Both the position numbers and the translations under genes were made by a program. Below, piece by piece: positions 37,516 through 47,047 of a stretch of DNA of 64,000 nt. The DNA is from Caryophanales bacterium (GTDB lineage Bacteria > Bacillota > Bacilli > Exiguobacteriales > Exiguobacteriaceae): NCBI GenBank assembly GCA_902363455.1, contig CABJAC010000001.1, forward strand, positions 806,001 to 870,000, written 5' to 3'. Position 1 is the stretch's first letter, and every line of letters begins with the position of its first letter. The notes under the pieces were generated by a model. The model did no database searches. It was given only the letters and a program-made list of their open reading frames with translations, and had not been told where the DNA came from.

Positions 37516-38173
37516 AAATGTCAAACATGTTCAACAAAATATGAAACAGGCTTATGAAAAGACCGATCAAAAAAAGCAGGTACAATTGATTGGTGTGACG
37601 AAATCAGTGTCAAGTGAAGTCGCAGCAGAATTGCTGGCAGCAGGTGTGACAGCCCTTGGCGAGAATCGTCCGGATGGCTTAACGGATAAACAAGCAGCTT
37701 TAGGACGCAATGCATGTGAATGGCATTTTATCGGTACGCTCCAAACACGAAAAGTTCGGCAAATCATTGATCAAATCGACGTTTTGCATTCATTGGATCG
37801 TTTACATTTGGCGGAAGAAATCAACAAGCGGGCAAAGCAGCCGATTGATTGCTTCATTCAAGTCAATGTATCGGGGGAAGCTTCCAAACAAGGAATCGAC
37901 CCGACCGACTTGCCTTCTTTTTTGCACGAATTGGGACAGTATCCGATGGTCCGCATCATCGGCTTAATGACGATGGCGCCTTTAACGGAAAACGAAGAAA
38001 CCATCCGGTCGGTTTTCCGGTCATTACGTCAGTTGCGGGACGAAGTGGCAGTTCGTCGCCTGTCCTATGCTCCGTGTACGGAACTGTCGATGGGTATGTC
38101 ATCTGACTATGCCATTGCGATTGAAGAAGGGGCTACGCATGTCCGCGTCGGGACAGTGTTGGTACAATCATAA
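37502..38173 (+). CDS. ylmE: YggS/PLPBP-family pyridoxal phosphate homeostasis protein
   Basis: A 223-residue TIM-barrel PLP-binding protein. The PLP lysine is in LIGVTKSVS (K34), followed by LGENRPDGL, WHFIGTLQTRKV, and the phosphate-binding SMGMSSDYAIAIEEGATHVRVG. It has no known enzymatic activity and buffers PLP. It is a constant neighbour of sepF. ATG 37502 is 7 nt after AAAGGAG. Confidence 0.94.
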   Translation: MSISENVKHVQQNMKQAYEKTDQKKQVQLIGVTKSVSSEVAAELLAAGVTALGENRPDGLTDKQAALGRNACEWHFIGTLQTRKVRQIIDQIDVLHSLDRLHLAEEINKRAKQPIDCFIQVNVSGEASKQGIDPTDLPSFLHELGQYPMVRIIGLMTMAPLTENEETIRSVFRSLRQLRDEVAVRRLSYAPCTELSMGMSSDYAIAIEEGATHVRVGTVLVQS

Positions 38174-38205
38174 AAACGAGCAATCTAGATGAAAGGAGAA
38201 TGGAT

Positions 38206-38700
38206 ATGGGATTCAAATCAAAAATACAAAATCTATTTCTCGGAAATACAGACGATTTAGATGAACTCGAATATGAAAATGATGCTACAATAAATAAAGG
38301 TAGAGACGCTTCACAGCAAGAATATGAGGAGTATTATGAGGAATCTACCCCGAGTGTTACTCAAAAGGAGGAGCCTGTGAGACAGACGAACATCGTACCC
38401 ATCCATACTAAAAAGGCAAAATCACAAGTCATTCTCAGTGAACCGCGTGTATTTAACGAAGCGCAGGAAATTGGCGAGCATCTTCGTCAAAATCGTGCTG
38501 TCATCGTCAACATGCAAAGGATGTCGAAAGATCAGTCACGTCAAATGATTAATTTCTTGTCAGGTGTCGTGTTTGCTTTAGATGGAACGATTACGACAAT
38601 CAGTCAAAATACACTCCTCTGTGTCCCGAACAACGTCGAGTTGGCCGGAAGTATTTCGAACCTGCTCGGTGAAGATGATATCAACCATAAGGGGTGGTAA
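38206..38700 (+). CDS. sepF: Cell division protein SepF
   Basis: A 164-residue protein: an N-terminal amphipathic membrane-binding helix (MGFKSKIQNLFLGN), an acidic linker, and the SepF domain (AQEIGEHLRQNRAVIVNMQRM followed by GVVFALDGTI). SepF forms rings that bundle FtsZ and can anchor it in parallel with FtsA. ATG 38206 is 7 nt after AAAGGAG; ATG 38200 is too close to that site. Confidence 0.95.
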   Translation: MGFKSKIQNLFLGNTDDLDELEYENDATINKGRDASQQEYEEYYEESTPSVTQKEEPVRQTNIVPIHTKKAKSQVILSEPRVFNEAQEIGEHLRQNRAVIVNMQRMSKDQSRQMINFLSGVVFALDGTITTISQNTLLCVPNNVELAGSISNLLGEDDINHKGW

Positions 38701-38702
38701 AC

Positions 38703-38975
38703 ATGGATTCACAAGTTATGTACGCAATCGGGCGTACGTTAAGCACATTACTTCAATATTACAGCTATGTCATGATTGCTTATATTCTGTTGTCGTGGTT
38801 CCCAAATGCACGGGAATCCCGATTCGGTCAAGTCTTGGCGATGTTAGTTGAACCGTTTCTCGCGCCATTCCGACGGATTATCCCGCCCATCGGAGGAATG
38901 CTCGATATTTCGCCTATCGTTGCCTTTTTAGTGCTTAACTTAGCACAGGCAGGCATTGGAGCTATCTTCTTCTAA
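38703..38975 (+). CDS. ylmG: YggT-family membrane protein YlmG
   Basis: A 90-residue protein with two membrane helices and the YggT family pattern ILLSWFPNARES ... LVEPFLAPFRRIIPPIGGMLDISPIVAFLVL. The family is linked by context to division and membrane organisation. ATG 38703 follows AAGGGGTGG inside the sepF end; its stop shares a base with the ylmH start. Confidence 0.93.
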   Translation: MDSQVMYAIGRTLSTLLQYYSYVMIAYILLSWFPNARESRFGQVLAMLVEPFLAPFRRIIPPIGGMLDISPIVAFLVLNLAQAGIGAIFF

Positions 38976-39748
38976 TGAGCGTGTATGATCATTATCGCGG
39001 ACATGAGCGGGAGTTCGTCGATCTCGTCTTAAACTGGATCGACCATGTCGAAGCGACGTATACGTTCAAAGTAACTGATTTTTTGGATCCCCGTGAACAA
39101 CAGATCACACGCGAACTCGTCGGAACGAAATGTGCCCTCTTTTTTGAGGGCGGTTTCGAAGGGGCGGAACGCAAACGTGCTTTGATTGCACCAGATTATT
39201 ATGAGCTTGATGCCGACGATTTTGATATTGCCATTTATCGCATCCATTATCCTACCAAATTCGTGGAGCTCTCGCATCGTCAGGTGACAGGTACTTTGCT
39301 GAACGTGGGTCTAAAACGCGGGAAGTTCGGGGATGTCGTCATTCAGGATCAAGTGGTCCAATTCGCCGTGGCGCAAGATGTAGCCTCTTATATCGAAGTG
39401 AATGTGGAACGGGCGGGAAAAACAAAAATCCGTTTATCCCTCGTTGATTCACAGGATCAGCTGAAAATCAAAGATCAAGAATGGCAAGAGGAACTCGGGT
39501 TCGTCAGTTCTCTTCGATTTGATACGGTTGTCAGCGAGATTCTTGGATTTTCAAGACAAAAAGCACAAAGCTTGATTAAGCAGGGCGAAAGCAAAGTCAA
39601 TTATAAAATTGTCGAGGATCCAAGCTTCCTGCTGGAAGAAGGCGACCTTTTGTCACTTCGCGGAACGGGGCGTGTCAAGTTGATCGCCGTACTCGGCTCA
39701 ACAAAACGGGATCGGATTAAATTACAATACGGTCTGCTAAAAGGTTAA
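38975..39748 (+). CDS. ylmH: S4-domain RNA-binding protein YlmH
   Basis: A 257-residue protein with an N-terminal YlmH-type domain and a C-terminal S4 RNA-binding domain (LRFDTVVSEILGFSRQKAQSLIKQGESKVN). YlmH homologues bind 50S subunits with stalled peptidyl-tRNA and act in ribosome quality control, alongside RqcH, which is also in this window. ATG 38975 overlaps the ylmG stop by one base. Confidence 0.93.
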   Translation: MSVYDHYRGHEREFVDLVLNWIDHVEATYTFKVTDFLDPREQQITRELVGTKCALFFEGGFEGAERKRALIAPDYYELDADDFDIAIYRIHYPTKFVELSHRQVTGTLLNVGLKRGKFGDVVIQDQVVQFAVAQDVASYIEVNVERAGKTKIRLSLVDSQDQLKIKDQEWQEELGFVSSLRFDTVVSEILGFSRQKAQSLIKQGESKVNYKIVEDPSFLLEEGDLLSLRGTGRVKLIAVLGSTKRDRIKLQYGLLKG

Positions 39749-39774
39749 CCAACAAGCTGAGGGAGGATTTCATC

Positions 39775-40296
39775 ATGCCATTGACGCCACTGGATATTCA
39801 TAATAAGGAATTTACACGAAAGTTTCGCGGCTATGACGAAGATGAGGTCAATGAATTTCTTGATCAAGTCATCAAAGATTTTGAACTGTTGCTCCGTGAA
39901 AACCGTCAACAGCAAGAAGTCATTCAAAATATGCAGTCCCGTGTCGATTACTTCAGCTCGATGGAGGAGACGTTAAATAAATCCATCATTGTGGCGCAAG
40001 AAGCGGCTGAAGAAGTGAAGGCGAATGCGACGAAAGAAGCAAGTTTGATTGTCAAACAAGCGGAACGGGAAGCGGAACAATTACAAGATTCTGCCCAGCG
40101 ACGGGCGCAACGGACTGATTTTGAAGTGGAACAGATGCGTAAAAAAATCGAATTGTACCGGAATCGGTTCAAAGTATTGATTGATGCACAGATGGAATTG
40201 TTGACGAGTCACGATTGGGATGCCTTTGACGGGGCAGCGCGTAGTGCGCTTGACGAGATTCCGGCAGTTGCGTATAATGACGACGATGTCGTATAA
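39775..40296 (+). CDS. divIVA: Cell polarity and division protein DivIVA
   Basis: A 173-residue coiled-coil protein. The N-terminal lipid-binding domain PLTPLDIHNKEFTRKFRGYD carries the exposed Phe-Arg pair, and YDEDEVNEFLDQVIKDF leads into a long coiled coil (about 30-150). It marks negatively curved membrane at septa and poles. ATG 39775 follows GAGGGAGG. The ileS T-box leader follows. Confidence 0.95.
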   Translation: MPLTPLDIHNKEFTRKFRGYDEDEVNEFLDQVIKDFELLLRENRQQQEVIQNMQSRVDYFSSMEETLNKSIIVAQEAAEEVKANATKEASLIVKQAEREAEQLQDSAQRRAQRTDFEVEQMRKKIELYRNRFKVLIDAQMELLTSHDWDAFDGAARSALDEIPAVAYNDDDVV

Positions 40297-40329
40297 GCTA
40301 AATCATTGAAAAGGACACGTTTTTTATCT

Positions 40330-40549
40330 AGATACTGTCAGCGAATCGGGGACTGGTGTGAGCCCGATCAGTGACGGATAAAAAATATCCCCTTTGAGTG
40401 TGAAACTGAAAATATTCAGTAAGTTTCACCGTCTCGCCTTCGTTATCGGGCTCTTAAGTGGTAGTCCGTCAGTCAGGATTGCTAGTAGGGTGGTACCGCG
40501 AGTTCAAGCCAAACTCGTCCCTATCAGGGGATGAGTTTGGCTTTTTTTG
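40330..40549 (+). promoter_or_regulatory. T-box riboswitch (tRNA-Ile) controlling ileS
   Basis: The leader has the conserved T-box AGGGTGGTACCGCG (40487-40500), a stem I region with GGTGTGAGCCCGATC, a plausible Ile specifier ATC at 40387-40389, and a terminator: AGCCAAACTCGTCCC (40507-40521) with GGGATGAGTTTGGCT (40528-40542) and a T-run. Uncharged tRNA-Ile is expected to stabilise the antiterminator and switch ileS on. The 5' boundary is approximate. Confidence 0.93.
40507..40548 (+). terminator. Terminator arm of the ileS T-box
   Basis: A 15-bp stem with a G-U pair and 6-nt loop followed by T7; it is mutually exclusive with the antiterminator that uses the T-box sequence. Confidence 0.92.
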
Positions 40550-40582
40550 TACGCAAAATTCAAAGAAGTGAGGGAATGCCAG

Positions 40583-43318
40583 ATGGAATACAAAGATACG
40601 TTATTGATGATGAAAACCGAATTTTTAATGCGAGGAAACCTGCCAAAACGTGAACCGGATATGCAGGCACGTTGGAACGAGATGAACCTGTACGAAGCGG
40701 TTCAAGAAAAAAATGCCGGGAAACCGACATTCATTCTGCATGATGGTCCTCCCTATGCAAACGGAGACATCCATATGGGGCATGGATTAAATAAAGTCTT
40801 AAAAGATATCGTTGTTCGTTACAAATCGATGAATGGGTTCCGTTCTCCGTACGTACCGGGTTGGGACACGCACGGTCTGCCAATCGAAACGGCTTTACAA
40901 AAAGCGGGTGTCGACCGGAAATCGATGTCGGTCGCAGAATTCCGTGAGCTTTGTGCGAAATATGCACTGGAGCAAGTCGATCACCAACGTGAACAATTTA
41001 AGCGTCTCGGTGTCCTCGGTGACTATGATAACCCATACATCACGCTACAACCGGAATTCGAAGCAGCACAAATTCGTCTGTTCGGCGATATGGCGAACAA
41101 GGGCTACATCTATAAAGGGAAAAAACCGGTGTACTGGTCACCTTCATCAGAGTCAGCTCTCGCAGAAGCTGAAATCGAATACCAAGATAAACGTTCTGCG
41201 GCGATCTATGTGGCGTTCCAAGTCATGGACGGAAAAAACATCTTGGACCCGACGGATCATTTCGTCATCTGGACGACGACACCTTGGACGATTCCAGCAA
41301 ACCTCGGAATCTCAGTCAGTGGTGAGTTAACGTATGCACGAATTGAACACGAAGGAAAAGGCTATATCGTGGCTGAGACACTCGTACCAGAAGTAATCGA
41401 AGCACTCGGCTGGGAAAACGCTACGGTGGGTCGTGTCTTCAACGGAGCCGACTTTGAGTACATCAAAGCGAAACATCCACTCTACGACCGGGAATCCCTT
41501 GTCATGCTCGGAGATCATGTCACGGCAGAAGCGACCGGTGTCGTTCATACAGCACCTGGACACGGGGAAGATGACTTCAGAATCGGTCAGGCGTATGGAC
41601 TGGATATCCTTTGCCCGGTTGATGACAAAGGTGTCATGACAGCAGAAGCTCCTGGTTTTGAAGGATTATTCTATGAAGATGCCAACAAAGAAATCGGTGT
41701 GGCGTTAGAAGAAGCCGGTGCTTTATTAAAATTATCATTCATCAAACACTCGTATCCGCATGATTGGCGGACGAAAAAACCAGTTATCTTCCGGGCGACA
41801 CCTCAGTGGTTCGCTTCGATTAAAGATTTCCGGGCTGAAATCCTCGACGAGATTAAAGAAGTCCAGTGGGTGCCGGAGTGGGGCGAAACACGTCTCCACA
41901 ACATGTTCAAAGACCGCGGAGACTGGGTCATTTCCCGTCAACGGGCGTGGGGCGTACCGTTGCCGATCTTCTATGCAGAAGACGGTACGGAAATCGTCAC
42001 ACCGGAAACGATTGACCACATCGCGAATCTGTTCGCAGCACACGGATCAAACGTCTGGTATGAGCGTGAAGCCGTTGACTTACTACCAGAAGGGTTCACG
42101 CATCCGGCAAGCCCGAACGGTATCTTCAAAAAAGAGACGGATATCATGGATGTCTGGTTCGATTCCGGGTCATCCCATGCAGGTGTTCTTGCGACACGTC
42201 CGGAACTCGAACGTCCAGCCGATTTGTATTTGGAAGGTTCTGACCAATACCGTGGATGGTTCAACTCCTCGCTTTCGACAGCTGTCGCGACGACAGGAAA
42301 AGCGCCATACAAAGCGGTCGTCAGTCACGGATTCGTCCTTGATGGTCAAGGACGGAAGATGTCGAAATCAATCGGAAATACGATTGCACCAATCCAGATC
42401 ATGCAACAATTTGGTGCGGAAATTCTTCGCCTTTGGGTCGCTTCCGTCGATTACCAGTCGGATGTTCGGGCTTCGATGGACAATTTCAAACAAGTATCGG
42501 AATCGTACCGCAAAATTCGGAATACGGTTCGGTTCTTGCTTGGTAACCTCGATCAGTTTGATTACACGACACATCGTGTTGCGTTTGCTGACTTACCGGA
42601 ATCCGACCGCTTCATGCGTACAAAACTGGATCAACTCATCGGCAAAGTAAAAGCGGCGTATGATGCGTATGACTTTATGGCAGTGTATCAGCTGTTGCAT
42701 AACTTCTGTGTCCTTGACTTGTCTTCGTTCTATCTCGATTACACGAAAGATATCTTGTACATCGAAAAAGAAGATGCACCGGCGCGTCGTGCCGTTCAAA
42801 CGGTCATGTATGATACGGTCGTGACATTGTTGCAATTGATGGCACCGGTCTTACCGCATACAGCAGACGAAGCATGGGAATTCGTTCCTGGCGTTGAGAC
42901 ATCAAGCATCTTCTTGACGGATCTTCCGGAAGCACCGGAAGTGACGGAAGAAGGTCTGGCGTTGATTGCGAAATGGAACAGTTTCCTCGTCTTCCGGGAT
43001 GATGTCTTGAAAGCACTCGAAGAAGCACGTGCTGAGAAACTTGTCGGGAAAACGCTTGAAGCGAAATTAGAGCTGGCACCGAATGAAGAAACGAAAGCAT
43101 TGCTTGCGACGATCGATCACCTCGAGCAGTTGTTGCAAGTCTCGCAGATTGAGTTCGTCGCTTCAGCGGAGAAATCATACGGGACGACAGGCATCACGGT
43201 TCTTAAAGCAGATGGTGAAAAATGTGAACGCTGTTGGACATATTCGACGGAACTCGGACAAGATCCGGCTCATCCGACACTTTGCCCACGTTGTACTGAA
43301 GTCGTCAATTCTTTATAA
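40583..43318 (+). CDS. ileS: Isoleucyl-tRNA synthetase
   Basis: A 911-residue class I synthetase. The HIGH-type signature is HMGH (64-67) after GPPYANGDI, and the KMSKS loop is [10 protein letters not shown]. An editing domain ([14 protein letters not shown]) and a C-terminal zinc site with CERC and CPRC are present, so this is the zinc-containing bacterial type. ATG 40583 follows AAGTGAGGG. Expression is controlled by the T-box upstream. Confidence 0.97.
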   Translation: MEYKDTLLMMKTEFLMRGNLPKREPDMQARWNEMNLYEAVQEKNAGKPTFILHDGPPYANGDIHMGHGLNKVLKDIVVRYKSMNGFRSPYVPGWDTHGLPIETALQKAGVDRKSMSVAEFRELCAKYALEQVDHQREQFKRLGVLGDYDNPYITLQPEFEAAQIRLFGDMANKGYIYKGKKPVYWSPSSESALAEAEIEYQDKRSAAIYVAFQVMDGKNILDPTDHFVIWTTTPWTIPANLGISVSGELTYARIEHEGKGYIVAETLVPEVIEALGWENATVGRVFNGADFEYIKAKHPLYDRESLVMLGDHVTAEATGVVHTAPGHGEDDFRIGQAYGLDILCPVDDKGVMTAEAPGFEGLFYEDANKEIGVALEEAGALLKLSFIKHSYPHDWRTKKPVIFRATPQWFASIKDFRAEILDEIKEVQWVPEWGETRLHNMFKDRGDWVISRQRAWGVPLPIFYAEDGTEIVTPETIDHIANLFAAHGSNVWYEREAVDLLPEGFTHPASPNGIFKKETDIMDVWFDSGSSHAGVLATRPELERPADLYLEGSDQYRGWFNSSLSTAVATTGKAPYKAVVSHGFVLDGQGRKMSKSIGNTIAPIQIMQQFGAEILRLWVASVDYQSDVRASMDNFKQVSESYRKIRNTVRFLLGNLDQFDYTTHRVAFADLPESDRFMRTKLDQLIGKVKAAYDAYDFMAVYQLLHNFCVLDLSSFYLDYTKDILYIEKEDAPARRAVQTVMYDTVVTLLQLMAPVLPHTADEAWEFVPGVETSSIFLTDLPEAPEVTEEGLALIAKWNSFLVFRDDVLKALEEARAEKLVGKTLEAKLELAPNEETKALLATIDHLEQLLQVSQIEFVASAEKSYGTTGITVLKADGEKCERCWTYSTELGQDPAHPTLCPRCTEVVNSL

Positions 43319-43327
43319 TGAATCAGG

Positions 43328-43370
43328 GAGGGGCAGCTACGGCGACTTCGTAGCGGTCCCTCATTATTTT
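43328..43370 (+). terminator. Terminator-like hairpin between ileS and lspA
   Basis: GAGGG (43328-43332) pairs with CCCTC (43358-43362), and inside, GCTACG (43336-43341) pairs with CGTAGC (43349-43354), with a 3-by-3 internal loop; ATTATTTTT follows. The interrupted stem suggests partial termination before lspA. Confidence 0.6.
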
Positions 43371-43390
43371 TGGATGTGGAGGAAAAAAGA

Positions 43391-43864
43391 ATGTGGCTTT
43401 ACTTAGCGATTGCTGCTGTACTCGTCGGAGTGGACCAATTGACGAAATGGATCGTCGTCCAACAGATGACGATTGGTCAAGCGATTGAGATCATTCCCAA
43501 TTTCTTTTATTTAAATTCATACCGGAATCGTGGTGCCGCTTGGGGGATGTTGGAAGGGAAGTTTGGTTTTTTCTTTCTCATCACACTGGTCGTTGTCATC
43601 GGGCTGATTTATTTTCTTTACAAAGAAGGCACAAAAAACAAAGTATTTGCTTGGAGCGTCGCTTTATTATTAGGCGGAGCGGTCGGGAATTTCATCGACC
43701 GGATGGCACGTGGAGAAGTTGTCGACTTCTTTCATTTTTATCCGTTCGGGTATAATTTTCCGATATTTAATGTGGCAGACGTCTGTTTGACATTTGGAGT
43801 TATTCTGATGCTGATCAGCGTCATGTTTGAAGAGCGTTTGACTAAGAAGGGAACGATTGATTAA
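43391..43864 (+). CDS. lspA: Signal peptidase II (prolipoprotein signal peptidase)
   Basis: A 157-residue aspartyl protease with four membrane helices. Conserved DQLTKW, NRGAAWG, GGAVGNFIDR, and the catalytic aspartates in VVDFFHF (D112) and FNVADVCL (D130). It cleaves lipoprotein signal peptides such as that of CtaC. ATG 43391 has GGAGGAAA upstream. rluD follows immediately. Confidence 0.96.
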   Translation: MWLYLAIAAVLVGVDQLTKWIVVQQMTIGQAIEIIPNFFYLNSYRNRGAAWGMLEGKFGFFFLITLVVVIGLIYFLYKEGTKNKVFAWSVALLLGGAVGNFIDRMARGEVVDFFHFYPFGYNFPIFNVADVCLTFGVILMLISVMFEERLTKKGTID

Positions 43865-44788
43865 ATGAATGAACAAAATGAATGGGCTGTTAAAGCCAAT
43901 GGTGCTACCGGTCGAATTGATAAATGGTTGGCAGAGCAACAAGACTGGTCACGGTCACAAGTCCAAGATTGGTTAAAAGCTGGTCATGTCGAAGTCGACG
44001 GACGAATTGTCAAACCGAACTATAAGATGTCCGGAACGGAAGAAATCCTTGTTCGGATCCCGGAAGCGGTTGAACTGGAAGTCTTACCAGAAAATATCCC
44101 GCTGGATGTCGTGTATGAAGACAGTGATGTCATCGTCATCAACAAACCAAAAGGGATGGTCGTTCATCCGGCAGCCGGTCATGTGTCCGGGACGCTTGTC
44201 AATGCGTTGCTCCATCACTGCCAGGATCTTTCCGGCATCAATGGCGTCAAACGTCCGGGGATTGTCCACCGGATCGATAAGGACACATCGGGTCTTCTGA
44301 TGGTTGCTAAAAATGATTTGGCACATGAGTCCTTGGCACAACAATTAAAAGACAAGACGACAGAACGTCTTTATATCGCGCTTGTCCACGGTGAAATTCC
44401 GCACGAACTCGGAACAATCGAAGCACCGGTCGGACGCGACAAAAATGACCGCCAACGGATGACCGTGACCGACAAGAATTCAAAAGCAGCGGTGACACAT
44501 TTCCGTGTGCTTGAGCGTTACGAAGGGTTTACCGTTGTCGAGTGTAAGCTCGAGACAGGACGGACGCACCAAATCCGTGTCCACATGCGTTACATCGGCT
44601 TCCCGCTTGCCGGAGATCCGAAATACGGACCGCGGAAAACGATGAAAATGAACGGTCAAGCACTCCATGCCGCAGTTCTCGGATTCACGCACCCACGCAC
44701 TGGCGAGACGTTGCGTTTTGAAGCCGATTTACCGGAAGAGATGACATTTGAAATCAGTCAGTTGAAAAAACTCGAATTAGAGTCTTGA
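43865..44788 (+). CDS. RluD-family 23S rRNA pseudouridine synthase
   Basis: A 307-residue protein with an N-terminal S4 domain (RIDKWLAEQQDWSRSQVQDW) and a catalytic RsuA/RluD domain with HRIDKDTSGLL (catalytic D138) and GRTHQIRVHMRYIGFPLAGD. The position matches B. subtilis ylyB/rluD. Exact uridine targets cannot be read from sequence. The ATG directly follows the lspA stop. The pyr promoter -35 overlaps its last codons. Confidence 0.93.
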   Translation: MNEQNEWAVKANGATGRIDKWLAEQQDWSRSQVQDWLKAGHVEVDGRIVKPNYKMSGTEEILVRIPEAVELEVLPENIPLDVVYEDSDVIVINKPKGMVVHPAAGHVSGTLVNALLHHCQDLSGINGVKRPGIVHRIDKDTSGLLMVAKNDLAHESLAQQLKDKTTERLYIALVHGEIPHELGTIEAPVGRDKNDRQRMTVTDKNSKAAVTHFRVLERYEGFTVVECKLETGRTHQIRVHMRYIGFPLAGDPKYGPRKTMKMNGQALHAAVLGFTHPRTGETLRFEADLPEEMTFEISQLKKLELES

Positions 44789-44813
44789 CGTTTTTCTGAT
44801 AAAACGGTAGAGT
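44785..44813 (+). promoter_or_regulatory. Probable pyr operon promoter
   Basis: TTGACG (44785-44790), 17 nt, TAGAGT (44808-44813). It overlaps the rluD stop codon and lies just before the PyrR attenuation leader, the expected place for the operon promoter. Confidence 0.6.
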
Positions 44814-44886
44814 AACACCTAGAGAGCGATGCGAGACATCTGCCTCACAATCGGTCGTCCGCGTTGACGATCCTACCTATAGCACA

Positions 44887-45559
<673 letters not shown>

Positions 45560-45568
45560 ACACAAATA

Positions 45569-45602
45569 CCTTTAACGTGGTCCAGAGAGACCAGAAAGGG
45601 AG
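45569..45602 (+). promoter_or_regulatory. PyrR-binding hairpin 2, overlapping the pyrP ribosome binding site
   Basis: GGTC (45579-45582), loop CAGAGA, GACC (45589-45592), with lower stem CCTTT (45569-45573) pairing to AAAGG (45595-45599). The right arm of the lower stem is the start of the pyrP Shine-Dalgarno AAAGGGAG. No terminator exists in this 51-nt gap, unlike sites 1 and 3. Translational control is inferred. Confidence 0.8.
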
Positions 45603-45610
45603 TTATCCTT

Positions 45611-46927
45611 ATGAAAAACCACACAGCGATTCTTGATGTACAAGAACGTCCGAACCATCCTCTCCAATGGCTGATGCTCAGCCTCCAACATGTCTTCGCG
45701 ATGTTTGGCGCGACGGTCCTCGTTCCGTTATTAACGGGACTGAATACGTCAGTCGCCCTCGTCGCAAGCGGAGTCGGCACCTTGATTTTCCTCGCCGTCA
45801 CACGCTTCAAAGTCCCAACCTACTTAGGCTCGAGTTTTGCCTATATCGTGCCGATCATCGCCGTCAGCGAACGCTGGGGCGTCGAAGACGCCTTAGTCGG
45901 CGGCATGGTCGCCGGTCTGGTCTATGGACTGGTTTCACTGATTATCACGTATACGGGTGTCGGCTGGTTGATGAAACTCTTGCCGCCGGTCGTCATCGGA
46001 CCGGTCATCATGGTCATCGGATTATCGCTTGCTCCGACCGCCGTCAACATGGCGATGAATGGAGCGGACGGGAAGTACAACGGTACATTCCTGCTTGTTG
46101 CCTTGACGACACTAGCCGTGACCTTGCTTGCGATGACGTACTTCAAAGGGATGTGGAGTACAGTACCGATCCTGTTCGGTATCCTGACGGGCTACTTGGT
46201 CGCTGTCGCTGTCGGCATCGTCGATTTCACTTCACTGAAACAAGCAAGCTTTTTCCAGATTCCAAACTTTACGGTACCGTTCCTGGATTACTCCCCAACC
46301 TTGAACTGGGCAGCACTTGCGCTCATCGTCCCGGTCACACTGGTCACGTTGACAGAACATATCGGAGAACAAAAAGTGACATCACGGATCATCGGGCGCG
46401 AGACGCTTCTTGATCCGGGGATGCACCGGACGGTCTTAGGGGACGGTTTGGCCAAGACGGTCGCTTCGATGCTCGGTGGACCACCGGTTACGACGTACGG
46501 TGAAAACAACGGAGTCATGGCGATTACACGGGTGTACAGTGTCTTTGTCCTAGGAGGAGCAGCCGTTCTTGCCATCAGCTTCGGATTCCTCGGCTATGTC
46601 GAAGGATTCATCAAGACGATTCCGACACCGGTCATGGGCGGCATCAGCATCCTGTTGTTTGGAGTCATCGCTTCGAACGGTCTCCGGACATTGGTTGAAA
46701 GTAAAGTCGATTTGGCGGACAAACGTAATCTGACGATCACAGCCGTCATCCTGGTAATCGGCATCGGTGGAGCTGCTTTAAAAATCGGCAACTTCTCGTT
46801 AGAAGGAATGGCATTAGCGACGATTCTAGGTATCCTCCTGAATCTGGTCTTGCCGCAAACGAGTACCGAAGTAGAAGAAAACGAACAAGAAACACAACAA
46901 CCGAAACGAGCAGCTAACGACTTTTAA
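45611..46927 (+). CDS. pyrP: Uracil permease (NCS2 family)
   Basis: A 438-residue transporter with about 12-14 membrane segments. It has QHVFAMFGATVLVPLLTG, the family motif GDGLAKTVASMLGGPPVTTYGEN, and TLTEHIGEQKV. It imports uracil, probably with protons. ATG 45611 is 8 nt after AAAGGGAG, which is part of the PyrR hairpin. Its stop codon lies inside the third PyrR hairpin. Confidence 0.95.
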   Translation: MKNHTAILDVQERPNHPLQWLMLSLQHVFAMFGATVLVPLLTGLNTSVALVASGVGTLIFLAVTRFKVPTYLGSSFAYIVPIIAVSERWGVEDALVGGMVAGLVYGLVSLIITYTGVGWLMKLLPPVVIGPVIMVIGLSLAPTAVNMAMNGADGKYNGTFLLVALTTLAVTLLAMTYFKGMWSTVPILFGILTGYLVAVAVGIVDFTSLKQASFFQIPNFTVPFLDYSPTLNWAALALIVPVTLVTLTEHIGEQKVTSRIIGRETLLDPGMHRTVLGDGLAKTVASMLGGPPVTTYGENNGVMAITRVYSVFVLGGAAVLAISFGFLGYVEGFIKTIPTPVMGGISILLFGVIASNGLRTLVESKVDLADKRNLTITAVILVIGIGGAALKIGNFSLEGMALATILGILLNLVLPQTSTEVEENEQETQQPKRAANDF

Positions 46928-47025
46928 GACGTTCCAGAGAGAACGATAAAGTGGAGGCCCTTCAGAAACAGGTGGTAACACCTGTCTTCTTCAGCGCACC
47001 TTCACATCAGAAGGTGCGCTTTTTT
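46920..47025 (+). promoter_or_regulatory. PyrR attenuator 3 (between pyrP and pyrB)
   Basis: PyrR hairpin: CGTTC (46930-46934), loop CAGAGA, GAACG (46941-46945), lower stem ACTTT (46920-46924) with AAAGT (46948-46952). An accessory hairpin ACAGGTG/CACCTGT (46968-46985) comes next, then the terminator GCGCACCTT (46994-47002) with AAGGTGCGC (47011-47019) and T6. This is a complete transcription attenuator. Confidence 0.9.
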
Positions 47026-47047
47026 GCGGCCCAAAGGAGAGAAAAAC

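Noticed and set aside
41760..42650. A long plus-strand frame inside ileS in another phase
   Set aside because: It overlaps a conserved synthetase along its full length, has no start signal and an implausible Arg/Ser-rich composition.
46968..46985. ACAGGTG-GTAA-CACCTGT as an independent terminator before pyrB
   Set aside because: No T-run follows; it is best read as part of the attenuator 3 structures.
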